Shown here piece by piece: positions 49,360-57,415 of a stretch of 64,000 bases of DNA. Numbering within the stretch: position 1 is the stretch's first letter; each line of letters begins with the position of its first letter. Where the stretch lies: the NCBI RefSeq assembly GCF_001953635.1, contig NZ_MEJH01000009.1, forward strand, positions 62,001 to 126,000, given 5' to 3'. The stretch comes from Alteromonas abrolhosensis. GTDB taxonomy: Bacteria; Pseudomonadota; Gammaproteobacteria; Enterobacterales; Alteromonadaceae. The position numbers were made by a program, and so were the translations under genes. The notes under the pieces were generated by a model. The model saw only the letters and a list, made by a program, of their open reading frames with translations, was not told where the DNA came from and did not search any database.

Positions 49360-49674
49360 CTATTTATATTTCTTAACGGCTGCGCGGCCTCTGGAAAATT
49401 TGACCGCTTCTTTTTTAGCGTTATCAAGCAAACCTTGCGCCAGCTCTTCAAGCTTTTGATTTATCAACATTTCCTTTTGTGCAAACGACGATTTTTCATC
49501 ACCCTCAAGGCGGGACAGCGCTCGAACAACGACTTTATGGCGTATTTGGGAAAGGTACCGAAATCGTTCTGTGGAAAAGGTGTCACTGGACGATGATAAA
49601 CAAGCAGCTAACTCAGCGTTAACTGCTTGGAGGAATAAGGGAGTTTCACTGTGATTTAATATCGAGTTTTTCAA
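49360..49674 (-). CDS. Small FliT-position protein (104 aa)
   Basis: 104-residue helical, charged protein starting at a TTG that overlaps the fliS stop (TTGA). It lies exactly where the filament-cap chaperone FliT sits (after fliS) in many flagellar clusters, and its size fits, but FliT sequences diverge strongly and no clear motif was recognised. It is 2 bases from the Maf gene, so it may also help glycosylation. Confidence 0.55.
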   Translation of the reverse strand: MKNSILNHSETPLFLQAVNAELAACLSSSSDTFSTERFRYLSQIRHKVVVRALSRLEGDEKSSFAQKEMLINQKLEELAQGLLDNAKKEAVKFSRGRAAVKKYK

Positions 49675-50099
49675 ATAGCTTGTCGTTTTTGACGCTGGGC
49701 CTCGTACGCTTCCTGTTTAGCTTCTTCAGGAATTTGTACCCATGCATCGCGTATTGGTGTTAATAGGCTAGACACTTCATCTAACATATTCAAGTCGTTA
49801 TTAAAATGTGCGTCATTTAAGCGCTCGATCATATAGTTATACAACGCAAAAATATTTTCGGCGACTTCACCGCCCACGTCTAAATCGAGCGTATCCCGCA
49901 AGTGCATGATAATCGCACTTGCTTTTGAAATGTAATCAGCTTTGATCACTAATTCCTTTCGCTCCATCGCACCTTTAGCATACGCGATTCGGTCGAGTGC
50001 GCCCTGTAACAGCATCAAAGTAAGCTTATGCGGATCCGCATTTGCTACATCCTGTTTTAGATTACCCTTGCGATAGGCATTTATACCTTTGAGTGACAT
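49671..50099 (-). CDS. fliS: Flagellin export chaperone FliS
   Basis: 142-residue helical chaperone that binds the flagellin C-terminus. Typical start (GINAYRKGNLKQDVANADPH) and LTLMLLQGALDRIAYAKGAM, DLDVGGEVAENIFALYNYMI segments. It lies 22 bases after fliD and overlaps the next gene by 4 bases. Confidence 0.94.
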   Translation of the reverse strand: MSLKGINAYRKGNLKQDVANADPHKLTLMLLQGALDRIAYAKGAMERKELVIKADYISKASAIIMHLRDTLDLDVGGEVAENIFALYNYMIERLNDAHFNNDLNMLDEVSSLLTPIRDAWVQIPEEAKQEAYEAQRQKRQAI

Positions 50100-50121
50100 A
50101 AAAACTCCAACTCTAATTTAG

Positions 50122-51552
50122 TTACAACGACGCCAACAGGGCTGAACCAGTCTGATTTAACTGGGCAACGGTTTGGTCGAGGTTCAAATACTTATCTCGA
50201 AGTATCTCTTCGTAATTCAGCATACGCAATTCAAGCATCTCGCGTTGATCGTATAAATCTTCGCGATCATCTTTCGCCGCACGCTCTCTTAAGCTAATTA
50301 ACCCACTGTAAGATGTGTATTCTTTAGAAAACTCATATAGTCGCGTAGCGATACCCTCATCTGGGTCAGTGAACAGCTTAGCGATTTCATCAAAGTTATC
50401 TTCTAATGCGTCTTCAAGTCGGTCTTCACCTGACCCCAGTCCGAAATCGGTAGATCCTATCTCTAACTTTCCATCATCGTCGAATTCAATACCGATTTGG
50501 AAAAGTCCACCTAGAGCAGAAGAACTCACATTATCACCAACAATAGATGCTAACCCGCTTTGAATACCGCGCAATAAAGAATCGCCTGCTAATGCGCCAT
50601 CTTCTTCAAGTTCAGACTCACCGTATCGGGTCAAGGTTTTAATTTCATCAATCAGTGAATTATAGTTATCGACAAAGTCTCTGATTTTTTTATCTAAACC
50701 TTCTTTGTCATAACCGATACTAAGTTTAGTTGCTAAAAAGTCGCCTGCAGCGTCCTTCGGGGAAACTTCGTTCACCTCAAAGGATACGTTCTGAATTGTA
50801 TTTTCAAATTCGTTCGAGCTACTTTGAACTTCAATGCCATCAATGTATGCGATGGCGTTTCTAGCGCTTTCTATATTTGCTGCACTGATATTATTGGTGC
50901 CGCCAGTCGTAGATAAACGATCTAGCTCAGCAGCTCCTGTATCATTAGTGATAACCAAGTCATTTCCATCGCCAGTCTCGCTAGAAGAGAAAACTAGACG
51001 AGGGCCAGCTCCAGTTCCGGTATCAATAATGTTTGCTGTAACACCAAAGTTATCATCAGAATTATTAATTTTTTCGCGCAACGCGGTAAGTGACATGCCA
51101 GCGGTAACATTGACGGTGAAGCTTTTGCTTCCGCCCACATCAAAAGTCAATGAACCGGTACCAGAAGTAAGCACAGGGTCACTGCTCGAAGTGAATGCGC
51201 CGGCATCGGTAGTTATTCGACTTCCAGCAGCAAGCTGTTCAACAACAACTTCGTAGCTGCCGCGCAATGCTGAGTTTGACGCCTCTGCAGAAAGAACGTC
51301 ATTATCTTCAGAAGGGTTAGTAATGGTGGGCTCTCGACCATTAACACCGTTATCACTGCGTAATTCATCAACGGCATCTTTAAAGTCAGACAGCTTGGAT
51401 TTAATTTGACCGAGGCCAGAAATTTCAGCCTCTATACGCTCTTCCTTCGCGTTTAAACGTTCCTCTTTGGGCTGACGTTCTGCAGTTAGAAGCTGTTGTA
51501 CAAGATCATCGAGTGCCAGGCCTGAGCCCACACCTAGAGACTGAATTGTCAT
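50122..51552 (-). CDS. fliD: Flagellar filament cap protein FliD
   Basis: 476-residue cap protein. N-terminus SLGVGSGLALDDLVQQLLTA is the family hallmark; the C-terminal region has LRGIQSGLASIVGD and YLNLDQTVAQLNQTGSALLA. A variable middle (residues 90-230) is rich in Ser/Thr/Gly. It lies between flaG and fliS. Confidence 0.95.
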   Translation of the reverse strand: MTIQSLGVGSGLALDDLVQQLLTAERQPKEERLNAKEERIEAEISGLGQIKSKLSDFKDAVDELRSDNGVNGREPTITNPSEDNDVLSAEASNSALRGSYEVVVEQLAAGSRITTDAGAFTSSSDPVLTSGTGSLTFDVGGSKSFTVNVTAGMSLTALREKINNSDDNFGVTANIIDTGTGAGPRLVFSSSETGDGNDLVITNDTGAAELDRLSTTGGTNNISAANIESARNAIAYIDGIEVQSSSNEFENTIQNVSFEVNEVSPKDAAGDFLATKLSIGYDKEGLDKKIRDFVDNYNSLIDEIKTLTRYGESELEEDGALAGDSLLRGIQSGLASIVGDNVSSSALGGLFQIGIEFDDDGKLEIGSTDFGLGSGEDRLEDALEDNFDEIAKLFTDPDEGIATRLYEFSKEYTSYSGLISLRERAAKDDREDLYDQREMLELRMLNYEEILRDKYLNLDQTVAQLNQTGSALLASL

Positions 51553-51563
51553 ACTTTACCTCG

Positions 51564-52049
51564 TTAAACCTGATTGTTGATAAACACTCCTACACTGTTC
51601 CCAACATCCTGTTGCAACTCTTGAATGCGTTCAGCAAGTTTCAATACTTCTTCTGAAGGTATTTGCCTAATAACATCGCCAGATTGTGAATCTTTTACCG
51701 TTACCACCGAGCGATTTGTCTCTTCATCAATGGAAAACGCTAAGTCGCGATTCTGAACTTTAAGAAATGACTCAACTTTAGCGATAGCTTCATCTAGCTG
51801 TTCGCCGTTCCTCTCTACATCTTTGTTATCGACCTGTTCACCAGAAGCTTGAGAGATATTTTTTTCACCCACGGCTGCAGCTTCAACCTGCACTTGGTTA
51901 ACCGAATTGGCAAACTGGTTTTGATCTCCAGACTGTTGCTCGCTACGGTTTGAACTCTGCTCTGAAGTTAGAGGAGAGTCATTTCGCACTGGTGCCACAG
52001 TAGATGTAGATGCAAAAGCTTGGCCACTTTGGGTATTTTGAATTTCCAC
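51564..52049 (-). CDS. flaG: Flagellar protein FlaG
   Basis: 161 residues from a GTG with GGAGG 6 bases before it. The conserved FlaG C-terminal part is present: LAFSIDEETNRSVVTVKDSQ and VIRQIPSEEVLKLAERIQEL. The first half is low-complexity, Ser/Gln-rich. FlaG influences filament length in relatives. It follows a flagellin terminator and precedes fliD. Confidence 0.92.
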   Translation of the reverse strand: MEIQNTQSGQAFASTSTVAPVRNDSPLTSEQSSNRSEQQSGDQNQFANSVNQVQVEAAAVGEKNISQASGEQVDNKDVERNGEQLDEAIAKVESFLKVQNRDLAFSIDEETNRSVVTVKDSQSGDVIRQIPSEEVLKLAERIQELQQDVGNSVGVFINNQV

Positions 52050-52076
52050 GTAATACCTCCTTACCGAAACGACAAA

Positions 52077-52110
52077 ACGGGCCCTTGCGCAAATTGAGCA
52101 AGCACCCGTT
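52077..52110 (-). terminator. Intrinsic terminator after the 279-residue flagellin gene
   Basis: On the minus strand AACGGGTGCTTGC pairs imperfectly with GCAAGGGCCCGTT around an AT-rich loop and is followed by TTTT. It ends the flagellin message 35-70 bases past its stop, just before the flaG start, so flaG probably needs read-through or its own promoter. Confidence 0.75.
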
Positions 52111-52144
52111 ACATCTCAACTAAGGTAACTAATTAAAGTATAGC

Positions 52145-52984
52145 TTATCCAAGCAAAGACAGCGCAGTTTGTGGACGCTGATTAGCCTGACTGAGTACTG
52201 AAACAGATGCCTGTTGGATAATCTGGTTTCTAGTTAGTTCAGCAGTTTCTGCCGCAAAATCTGTATCACGGATTTGTGAGCGAGCAGAAGACAGGTTTTC
52301 GCTAATATTACTTAGGTTACGAATAGTAGACTGGAAGCGGTTTTGAAGTGCACCAAGGTCAGCACGTACAGCCCCGATACCAGAGATAGCTGCGTCAATA
52401 TCACTTAGCAATGCAGAAGCGCCCGCCGCAGTAGATACACTATTGGTGGTAATTCCAAGACCTGTAGCGCTAAAGCCACTGATAGAACCTAAATTAGTAG
52501 ACGATAAGTTTACTGAAATGGTTTGTCCTGCGTTCGCACCAACTAGGAATTTAGCTGAGAAATTGCCGTCTAGGATATTAACGTTACCAAACTGAGTGTC
52601 AGTAGCGATACGCGAAATCTCAGTACGTAGCGCTGATACTTCTTTTTGAAGTGCTTGACGGTCGGCCGAGCTGTTAATGCCATTTTGCGATTGAACAGCA
52701 AGTGTTCTAATACGCTGCAAACTCGTTGTTACTTCGCTAAGTGCACCCTCTGCAGTCTGCGATAAAGAAATCGCATCGTTTGCGTTACGTACAGCTTGGT
52801 TTAAGCCTTCAACCTGGGACGTTAGACGATCTGAGATCTGCAAGCCTGCAGCATCATCTGCTGCACTGTTAATACGGAATCCCGATGATAGTCTTTCAAA
52901 AGACGTGTTTAAGCGATCATTTACGTCAAAAAGCTGACGTTGTGCATTGATCGATGACACATTAGTATTTACAAATAAAGACAT
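52145..52984 (-). CDS. fliC: Flagellin (279 aa)
   Basis: Filament subunit with conserved D0/D1 ends only: MSLFVNTNVSSINAQRQLF, RLSSGFRINSAADDAAGLQI and C-terminal ANQRPQTALSLLG. The short variable middle (residues 150-195) is Ser/Thr/Gly-rich and offers many possible O-glycan sites. It has a sigma28-type promoter about 130 bases upstream. Its paralogs at 53735 and 55347 are very similar. Which one is the main subunit is unknown. Confidence 0.95.
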   Translation of the reverse strand: MSLFVNTNVSSINAQRQLFDVNDRLNTSFERLSSGFRINSAADDAAGLQISDRLTSQVEGLNQAVRNANDAISLSQTAEGALSEVTTSLQRIRTLAVQSQNGINSSADRQALQKEVSALRTEISRIATDTQFGNVNILDGNFSAKFLVGANAGQTISVNLSSTNLGSISGFSATGLGITTNSVSTAAGASALLSDIDAAISGIGAVRADLGALQNRFQSTIRNLSNISENLSSARSQIRDTDFAAETAELTRNQIIQQASVSVLSQANQRPQTALSLLG

Positions 52985-53111
52985 TAGATTACCTCCTAGG
53001 GATTCAATGGCCGATGTGGTATCATCAAATCCTTCCAGTTCAAATTAGTCGGGTCACTACTCCCAACTAACTCCTCTCTTAAAAGTAAAGTAAATTACCC
53101 CTCAACAATAG

Positions 53112-53138
53112 GTATCGGCAAAGTCTTTAGGTTCTTTA
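53112..53138 (-). promoter_or_regulatory. Sigma28 promoter of the 279-residue flagellin gene
   Basis: The minus strand reads TAAAGAAC, 11 bases, GCCGATAC: TAAAG and GCCGATA are perfect and the spacing is canonical. It leaves a leader of about 120 bases before the ATG at 52984. Confidence 0.85.
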
Positions 53139-53486
53139 GCTTTTTTTTCGTTTTTTTTTAATGCCTCCAGTCAATATAATGTAAACTATTGATTTTAAAA
53201 GAATATAAAATGCAAAAAATTATAAAAAAACGTTGAAAATATGGGTTATTAGCAATTTTTTGATTGAGAACACTCATTACATTTAACTACACAAGGCATC
53301 TGCCAGTTCTAAAAGAATCGTTAATGGAGTAGGAACTCAAGAGTCTGTAAGGCTAAGCACTTTTCGTTTTGAGCAGAGATTTAAGAAAACACTTTTTTAA
53401 GACTGGCATAGAACATGCTTAGACTATATCGAACAAAATGTCTTGCTCAGCGTTTTGTTTGAAATTGGTGGGATGTTTCGGTAAGA

Positions 53487-53520
53487 ATAAAAAAAGGCCG
53501 AGACACTTTAATCTCGGCCA
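53487..53520 (-). terminator. Intrinsic terminator after the second flagellin gene
   Basis: On the minus strand GGCCGAGA (53519-53512) pairs perfectly with TCTCGGCC (53503-53496) around an 8-base loop and is followed by TTTTTTT. It lies about 215 bases after the stop of the flagellin at 53735, an unusually long trailer. Confidence 0.88.
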
Positions 53521-53734
53521 ATTTGCTCACGTTAGGAGATTGAGCAAATTCAGTTTCTGTCGGCTGGCAGGTATTTAGTAGGATAAACTGGCCTCTCAAC
53601 CAACACTTCTACACTCTCAGTCCTGTTAGTCGACGCTTTCTTCAAGGGGCGGCCTTACCGGCCGCTTTCCTTTCATTAGGGGATGGCCTCTCAACTCCTT
53701 CCCAATTAAGCGTCTAAGTTCAACGTATTGTTAA

Positions 53735-54580
53735 TTAACCTAACAGCGATAGTGCAGCTTGTGGGCGCTGGTTAGCCTGAGCAAGAATGGTTGTGCTCGC
53801 TTGCTGTAGAATCTGATTACGGCTTAATTCTGCCGTTTCAGTGGCAAAGTCAGCATCTTTAATACGTGATCTTGCCGCCGATACGTTTTCAGAGATGTTG
53901 CTCAAGTTACGAATCGTAGACTGGAAACGGTTTTGCAATGCACCTAAGTCAGCTCTTAACCCACCTACAGCAGAGATTGCTGAATCAACTGCGGTTAATA
54001 GACGAGAAGCTCCCTGCTCAGTTAGAACGTTGTCGGCCAAGATGCCCAATCCAGTAGCACTGAAGCCATTTACGCCCGCTCGTGCTAGAGCTGCAGAAGA
54101 TAGGTTTACCGAAATTGTTTGACCCGCATTTGCACCTACCAAGAATTTTGCTGAGAAATCACCAGATAAAATGTTCACACCCGCGAACTGTGTAGTTGTC
54201 GAGATTCTCGAGATTTCAGTACGTAGTGCTGACACTTCTTTTTGGAGTGCAACACGGTCAGCAGAGCTGTTAATACCGTTTTGTGACTGTATCGCTAAAG
54301 TACGGATACGTTGCAAAGCCGTTGTCGTTTCAGACATCGCACCTTCAGCTGTTTGTGCTAATGAAATGCCGTCGTTTGCATTTCTTACTGCTTGGTTCAA
54401 ACCTTGAACTTGCGAAGTCATACGGTCTGTAATCTGTAGACCAGCCGCATCGTCCGCAGCGCTATTAATTCTGAAACCAGATGATAGGCGCTCAAAAGCG
54501 GTGCTTAGATTGTTGCCAGTGGTAAATAATTGACGTTGTGCATTTAATGATGACACGTTGGTATTAACAAATAGACTCAT
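53735..54580 (-). CDS. Flagellin (281 aa), second copy
   Basis: Paralog of the neighbouring flagellins with the same ends (MSLFVNTNVSSLNAQRQLF; ANQRPQAALSLLG). It differs from the copy at 55347 mainly in the first 30 residues (TTGNNLSTA versus DVSNSLSTS) and the short middle (ALARAGVNGFSATGLGILAD). It has its own sigma28-type promoter 270 bases upstream and its own terminator, so it can be regulated separately. Confidence 0.95.
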   Translation of the reverse strand: MSLFVNTNVSSLNAQRQLFTTGNNLSTAFERLSSGFRINSAADDAAGLQITDRMTSQVQGLNQAVRNANDGISLAQTAEGAMSETTTALQRIRTLAIQSQNGINSSADRVALQKEVSALRTEISRISTTTQFAGVNILSGDFSAKFLVGANAGQTISVNLSSAALARAGVNGFSATGLGILADNVLTEQGASRLLTAVDSAISAVGGLRADLGALQNRFQSTIRNLSNISENVSAARSRIKDADFATETAELSRNQILQQASTTILAQANQRPQAALSLLG

Positions 54581-54786
54581 GGGTCTCTCCTAACAGTTTC
54601 GAGTATTGCGCTATTGCTTTTATTATCTGCGCGATTGTTTTAAATATTTGGCATAGCCTGTGCTTTAAGTAAGGTGTCAGAGTTAATCTGACGTTTCATT
54701 GGCACACTACCGATGAAACTTGCTAAATAGAGAATTTCATTCTCTTTGCTGGCCGGTGGGTTTGATGTTCCAGACCTCAAACCTCT

Positions 54787-54801
54787 CACTACCTCCTGGC
54801 T
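54787..54801. repeat. 15-base direct repeat, first copy (second at 55318-55332)
   Basis: CACTACCTCCTGGCT occurs identically in the leader of the second flagellin and just after the stop of the third. Read on the minus strand it contains AGGAGGT. Probably a scar of gene duplication. Confidence 0.6.
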
Positions 54802-54849
54802 TCATTCTCGCCGGTTAGCAGCTCCACACCACTTAACAAACCTTTCTTT

Positions 54850-54876
54850 ATATCGCCTTAAATAAAAATTACTTTA
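54850..54876 (-). promoter_or_regulatory. Sigma28 promoter of the second flagellin gene
   Basis: The minus strand reads TAAAGTAA, 11 bases, GGCGATAT: one mismatch in the GCCGATA core and canonical spacing. The leader to the ATG at 54580 is about 265 bases, long for a flagellin. Confidence 0.75.
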
Positions 54877-55266
54877 GAAAAACTAGCCATTTCATTTTAA
54901 GACAACCAAAGCGTTGATTTTCCTAACTTAAATATCCAAGATGTCTAAGCAAACTTGAACATAAAACACTTTTATTTGGATGTTTATTATTATTTTCACC
55001 CATCAGAGGAAACAAACTAACTTTATCTCCCCTTTGTAATAGTTATCGTCCACTTATCAATTTTACTTTAGAATTTTTTTGACAAATTTTAGCGAGCATC
55101 TAACAGACAAGAAATGAGCAATTAAAATCAATAACTTAGCGAATTTAGGCGATGATATTTTTTAGAAAAAGAAGATCTTTATGGAAATTTTTAAAGTTAA
55201 AAAAGTATCAGATATCTGTCGTTCAACAGATAGGCTAACTAAAGAAAAGTAATTAGAAGAGAATAA

Positions 55267-55302
55267 TTAAAAAAGCTGGTCACGAATCGACCAGCTTTTC
55301 AT
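55267..55302 (-). terminator. Intrinsic terminator after the third flagellin gene
   Basis: On the minus strand AAAAGCTGGTC pairs with GACCAGCTTTT (55271-55281 and 55289-55299) and is followed by more T. It lies about 45-80 bases past the stop at 55347. Confidence 0.88.
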
Positions 55303-55346
55303 ATGCGTGGACTAGAGCACTACCTCCTGGCTCCACTATTTAATCA

Positions 55347-56192
55347 TTAACCTAGAAGCTGTAACGCTGCCTGTGGACGCTGATTTGCCTGAGAAAGTAC
55401 AGTTGTACTTGCCTGCTGGATAATCTGGTTACGCGTTAGGTTAGCGGTTTCAGTTGCAAAGTCAGTATCTTTGATTTGAGAACGTGCTGCAGAAACGTTT
55501 TCTGAGATGTTACTCAAGTTACGAATTGTAGACTGGAAGCGGTTTTGAAGCGCACCTAAGTCAGCTCGTAGACCACCGACAGCTGAAATAGCAGTGTCGA
55601 TTTTCGCCAGCATCGAAGATGCATTGTCGCTAGATAATACGTCCGAGCCAGTAATTCCCAAACCAGTCGCACTGAAGCCGTTAACACCTGCACGGGTCAA
55701 CGTAGGGCTAGAAAGGTTTACAGAAATTGTCTGACCTGCATTTGCACCTACTAGGAATTTCGCTGAGAAATCACCAGATAGAATGTTAACGCCTGCAAAC
55801 TGGGTAGTCGTAGAGATACGCGAAATCTCAGTACGAAGTGCAGACACTTCTTTTTGCAACGCTACACGGTCAGCAGAGCTGTTGATACCGTTTTGCGATT
55901 GAATGGCAAGTGTACGAATACGCTGTAGTGCAGTCGTAGTTTCAGAAAGTGCACCTTCGGCAGTTTGCGACAGTGAAATCGCATCGTTTGCGTTACGTAC
56001 AGCTTGGTTAAGTCCTTGGACTTGTGAAGTCATTCGGTCGGTAATCTGTAGACCTGCAGCATCATCAGCAGCGCTGTTGATACGGAAGCCTGAAGAAAGG
56101 CGTTCAAACGACGTGCTCAAAGAATTACTAACATCAAATAGCTGACGCTGGGCATTCAATGAGGATACATTGGTATTAACGAACATAGACAT
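55347..56192 (-). CDS. Flagellin (281 aa), third copy
   Basis: Flagellin with MSMFVNTNVSSLNAQRQLF at the start and ANQRPQAALQLLG at the end. The body is nearly the same as the copy at 53735 (for example FAGVNILSGDFSAKFLVGAN). It has a canonical sigma28-type promoter upstream and a good terminator. Nearest flagellin to the sialidase-like gene and flgL. Confidence 0.95.
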   Translation of the reverse strand: MSMFVNTNVSSLNAQRQLFDVSNSLSTSFERLSSGFRINSAADDAAGLQITDRMTSQVQGLNQAVRNANDAISLSQTAEGALSETTTALQRIRTLAIQSQNGINSSADRVALQKEVSALRTEISRISTTTQFAGVNILSGDFSAKFLVGANAGQTISVNLSSPTLTRAGVNGFSATGLGITGSDVLSSDNASSMLAKIDTAISAVGGLRADLGALQNRFQSTIRNLSNISENVSAARSQIKDTDFATETANLTRNQIIQQASTTVLSQANQRPQAALQLLG

Positions 56193-56309
56193 AAAGTCTC
56201 TCCTACACTCTCAGTCCAGCGTTTGCTGGCAGTCGGCTTAACCGACATTTTTGTTTTAGTAGTCATCAAGACCTGAGGGGTAATTGATGAACTGGCTCTC
56301 TCAGAAACT

Positions 56310-56336
56310 GTATCGACACTAATTAGATTCCCTTTA
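56310..56336 (-). promoter_or_regulatory. Sigma28 promoter of the third flagellin gene
   Basis: The minus strand reads TAAAGGGA, 11 bases, GTCGATAC: perfect TAAAG and GTCGATA with one core mismatch, at canonical spacing. It lies about 118 bases before the ATG at 56192. Confidence 0.78.
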
Positions 56337-56432
56337 GAAAAAATTACGATTTTTGCCGATTAGCGGTAAGATATTGCCGCACAATGAAGCTGAAGCGCCG
56401 TATAACTAAAGGATTTTTAAGGAAGATTTGAC

Positions 56433-57410
56433 GTGAAAAAAAGTTTGAAGCTACTAGATATTAAATGTGTATCAAAGTCTGCAGCGCATTGCGCTTTCAC
56501 TGATTTGATTGAAAATCCGTTCGACAAAAGTCGTAAAACGTTGATGTGTTGCTACCGACAAGCTACAAACCATGTTAGTGCCGACGGTGTGATTATTGTA
56601 TTAACTATTGATAAAGCTTCATTTCAAATTCGCCAAAGAGTAATTATTCGAGAGAGTAATGCCGACTTACGAGATCCTAAGTTCTCACACGATGGCTCTC
56701 GCCTCATGCTCACTTCCTATGCAAAGACATACCTTGATAATGGCAAAATGGTAACGAAAATGATGACTTATTTTACCACCACAGGCCTATCTTGGTCGGG
56801 AGCTAATAGACATGGTAAGAGCGGATGGTGGCTGTGGAACCATACTTGGCATAATTCAGAAGCGTATGGCTTTGCATATAATCGACCTTCAAATGTAATT
56901 TCGCTTTATAAAGGTGACCCAACGCGCACGATGCAATTGCATAAGGCAGAAGCGTTTAGCTTAGATAAACACAACAAGGGCTATCCCAATGAAAGTACTA
57001 TTCTATTTAATTCTAATGACGATGCCTTTGCCTTTCTAAGGCGTGACGCTGACACATTCAGCGCACAATTTGGTACGTCAAAACCGCCTTATACTAAATG
57101 GAACTGGCATGATTTGGGTATTTATATTGGCGGCCCGGCTGCTGTGGCGTTAGGTGAAAGCCTGTATATTGTTGCAGGAAGACATGTCGACTGGGATTCT
57201 CGTCAATTTTCGACCAAGATATGGCTCTTCAATAGCGTAACTAAAACACTTACTGAACTTAATACACTGCCAAGTAGCGGTGATACCAGCTACCCTGGCT
57301 TAGTGATAGAAAACGATACGCTTTATATGTCCTATTACTCTTGCCATGTCGACAATCAAGCAAGGGTCTACATGGCATGCTTATCGGGCGTTGAGGCTTT
57401 AACCCAGTAA
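56433..57410 (+). CDS. Sialidase-superfamily (BNR-like) beta-propeller protein
   Basis: 325 residues, no signal peptide or membrane segment seen. The pattern of repeated Trp/Gly motifs resembles exo-alpha-sialidase-like propellers: WWLWNHTWHNSEAYGFAYN, GYPNESTILFNSNDDAFAFL, FGTSKPPYTKWNWHDLGIYI followed by GGPAAVALGES and YIVAGRH. A canonical Asp-box (SxDxGxxW) is not clear; FSHDGSRLML is a loose match. It points against all neighbours and converges on flgL, with 5 bases between stops. Activity on nonulosonic acids is possible given context but cannot be read from sequence. Confidence 0.6.
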   Translation: MKKSLKLLDIKCVSKSAAHCAFTDLIENPFDKSRKTLMCCYRQATNHVSADGVIIVLTIDKASFQIRQRVIIRESNADLRDPKFSHDGSRLMLTSYAKTYLDNGKMVTKMMTYFTTTGLSWSGANRHGKSGWWLWNHTWHNSEAYGFAYNRPSNVISLYKGDPTRTMQLHKAEAFSLDKHNKGYPNESTILFNSNDDAFAFLRRDADTFSAQFGTSKPPYTKWNWHDLGIYIGGPAAVALGESLYIVAGRHVDWDSRQFSTKIWLFNSVTKTLTELNTLPSSGDTSYPGLVIENDTLYMSYYSCHVDNQARVYMACLSGVEALTQ

Positions 57411-57415
57411 ACCGT

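Larger units (their letters stand above)
52985..53734. other. 750-base AT-rich gap between two flagellin genes
   Basis: No convincing gene. It holds the fliC leader (52985-53112), the fliC sigma28-type promoter (53112-53138), an AT-rich stretch with A and T runs (53139-53480) and the terminator of the next flagellin (53487-53520). A GC-rich hairpin sits at 53649-53665, and short texts shared with the other flagellin leaders (for example ACACTCTCAGTCC) occur near 53611. Confidence 0.7.
54581..55346. other. 766-base gap between second and third flagellin genes
   Basis: No convincing gene. It contains a long leader (54581-54849), a sigma28-type promoter (54850-54876), an AT-rich stretch and the terminator of the third flagellin (55267-55302). 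A 15-base text, CACTACCTCCTGGCT, occurs at 54787-54801 and 55318-55332, suggesting remnants of duplicated flagellin flanks. Confidence 0.7.

Noticed and set aside
53649..53665. GC-rich hairpin as a minus-strand terminator for the second flagellin
   Set aside because: No T run follows on the minus strand; the hairpin at 53487-53520 is much better.
56345..56363. GCCGATTA on the plus strand as a sigma28 promoter for the sialidase-like gene
   Set aside because: The -10 is imperfect and the -35 position is an A run without TAAAG.
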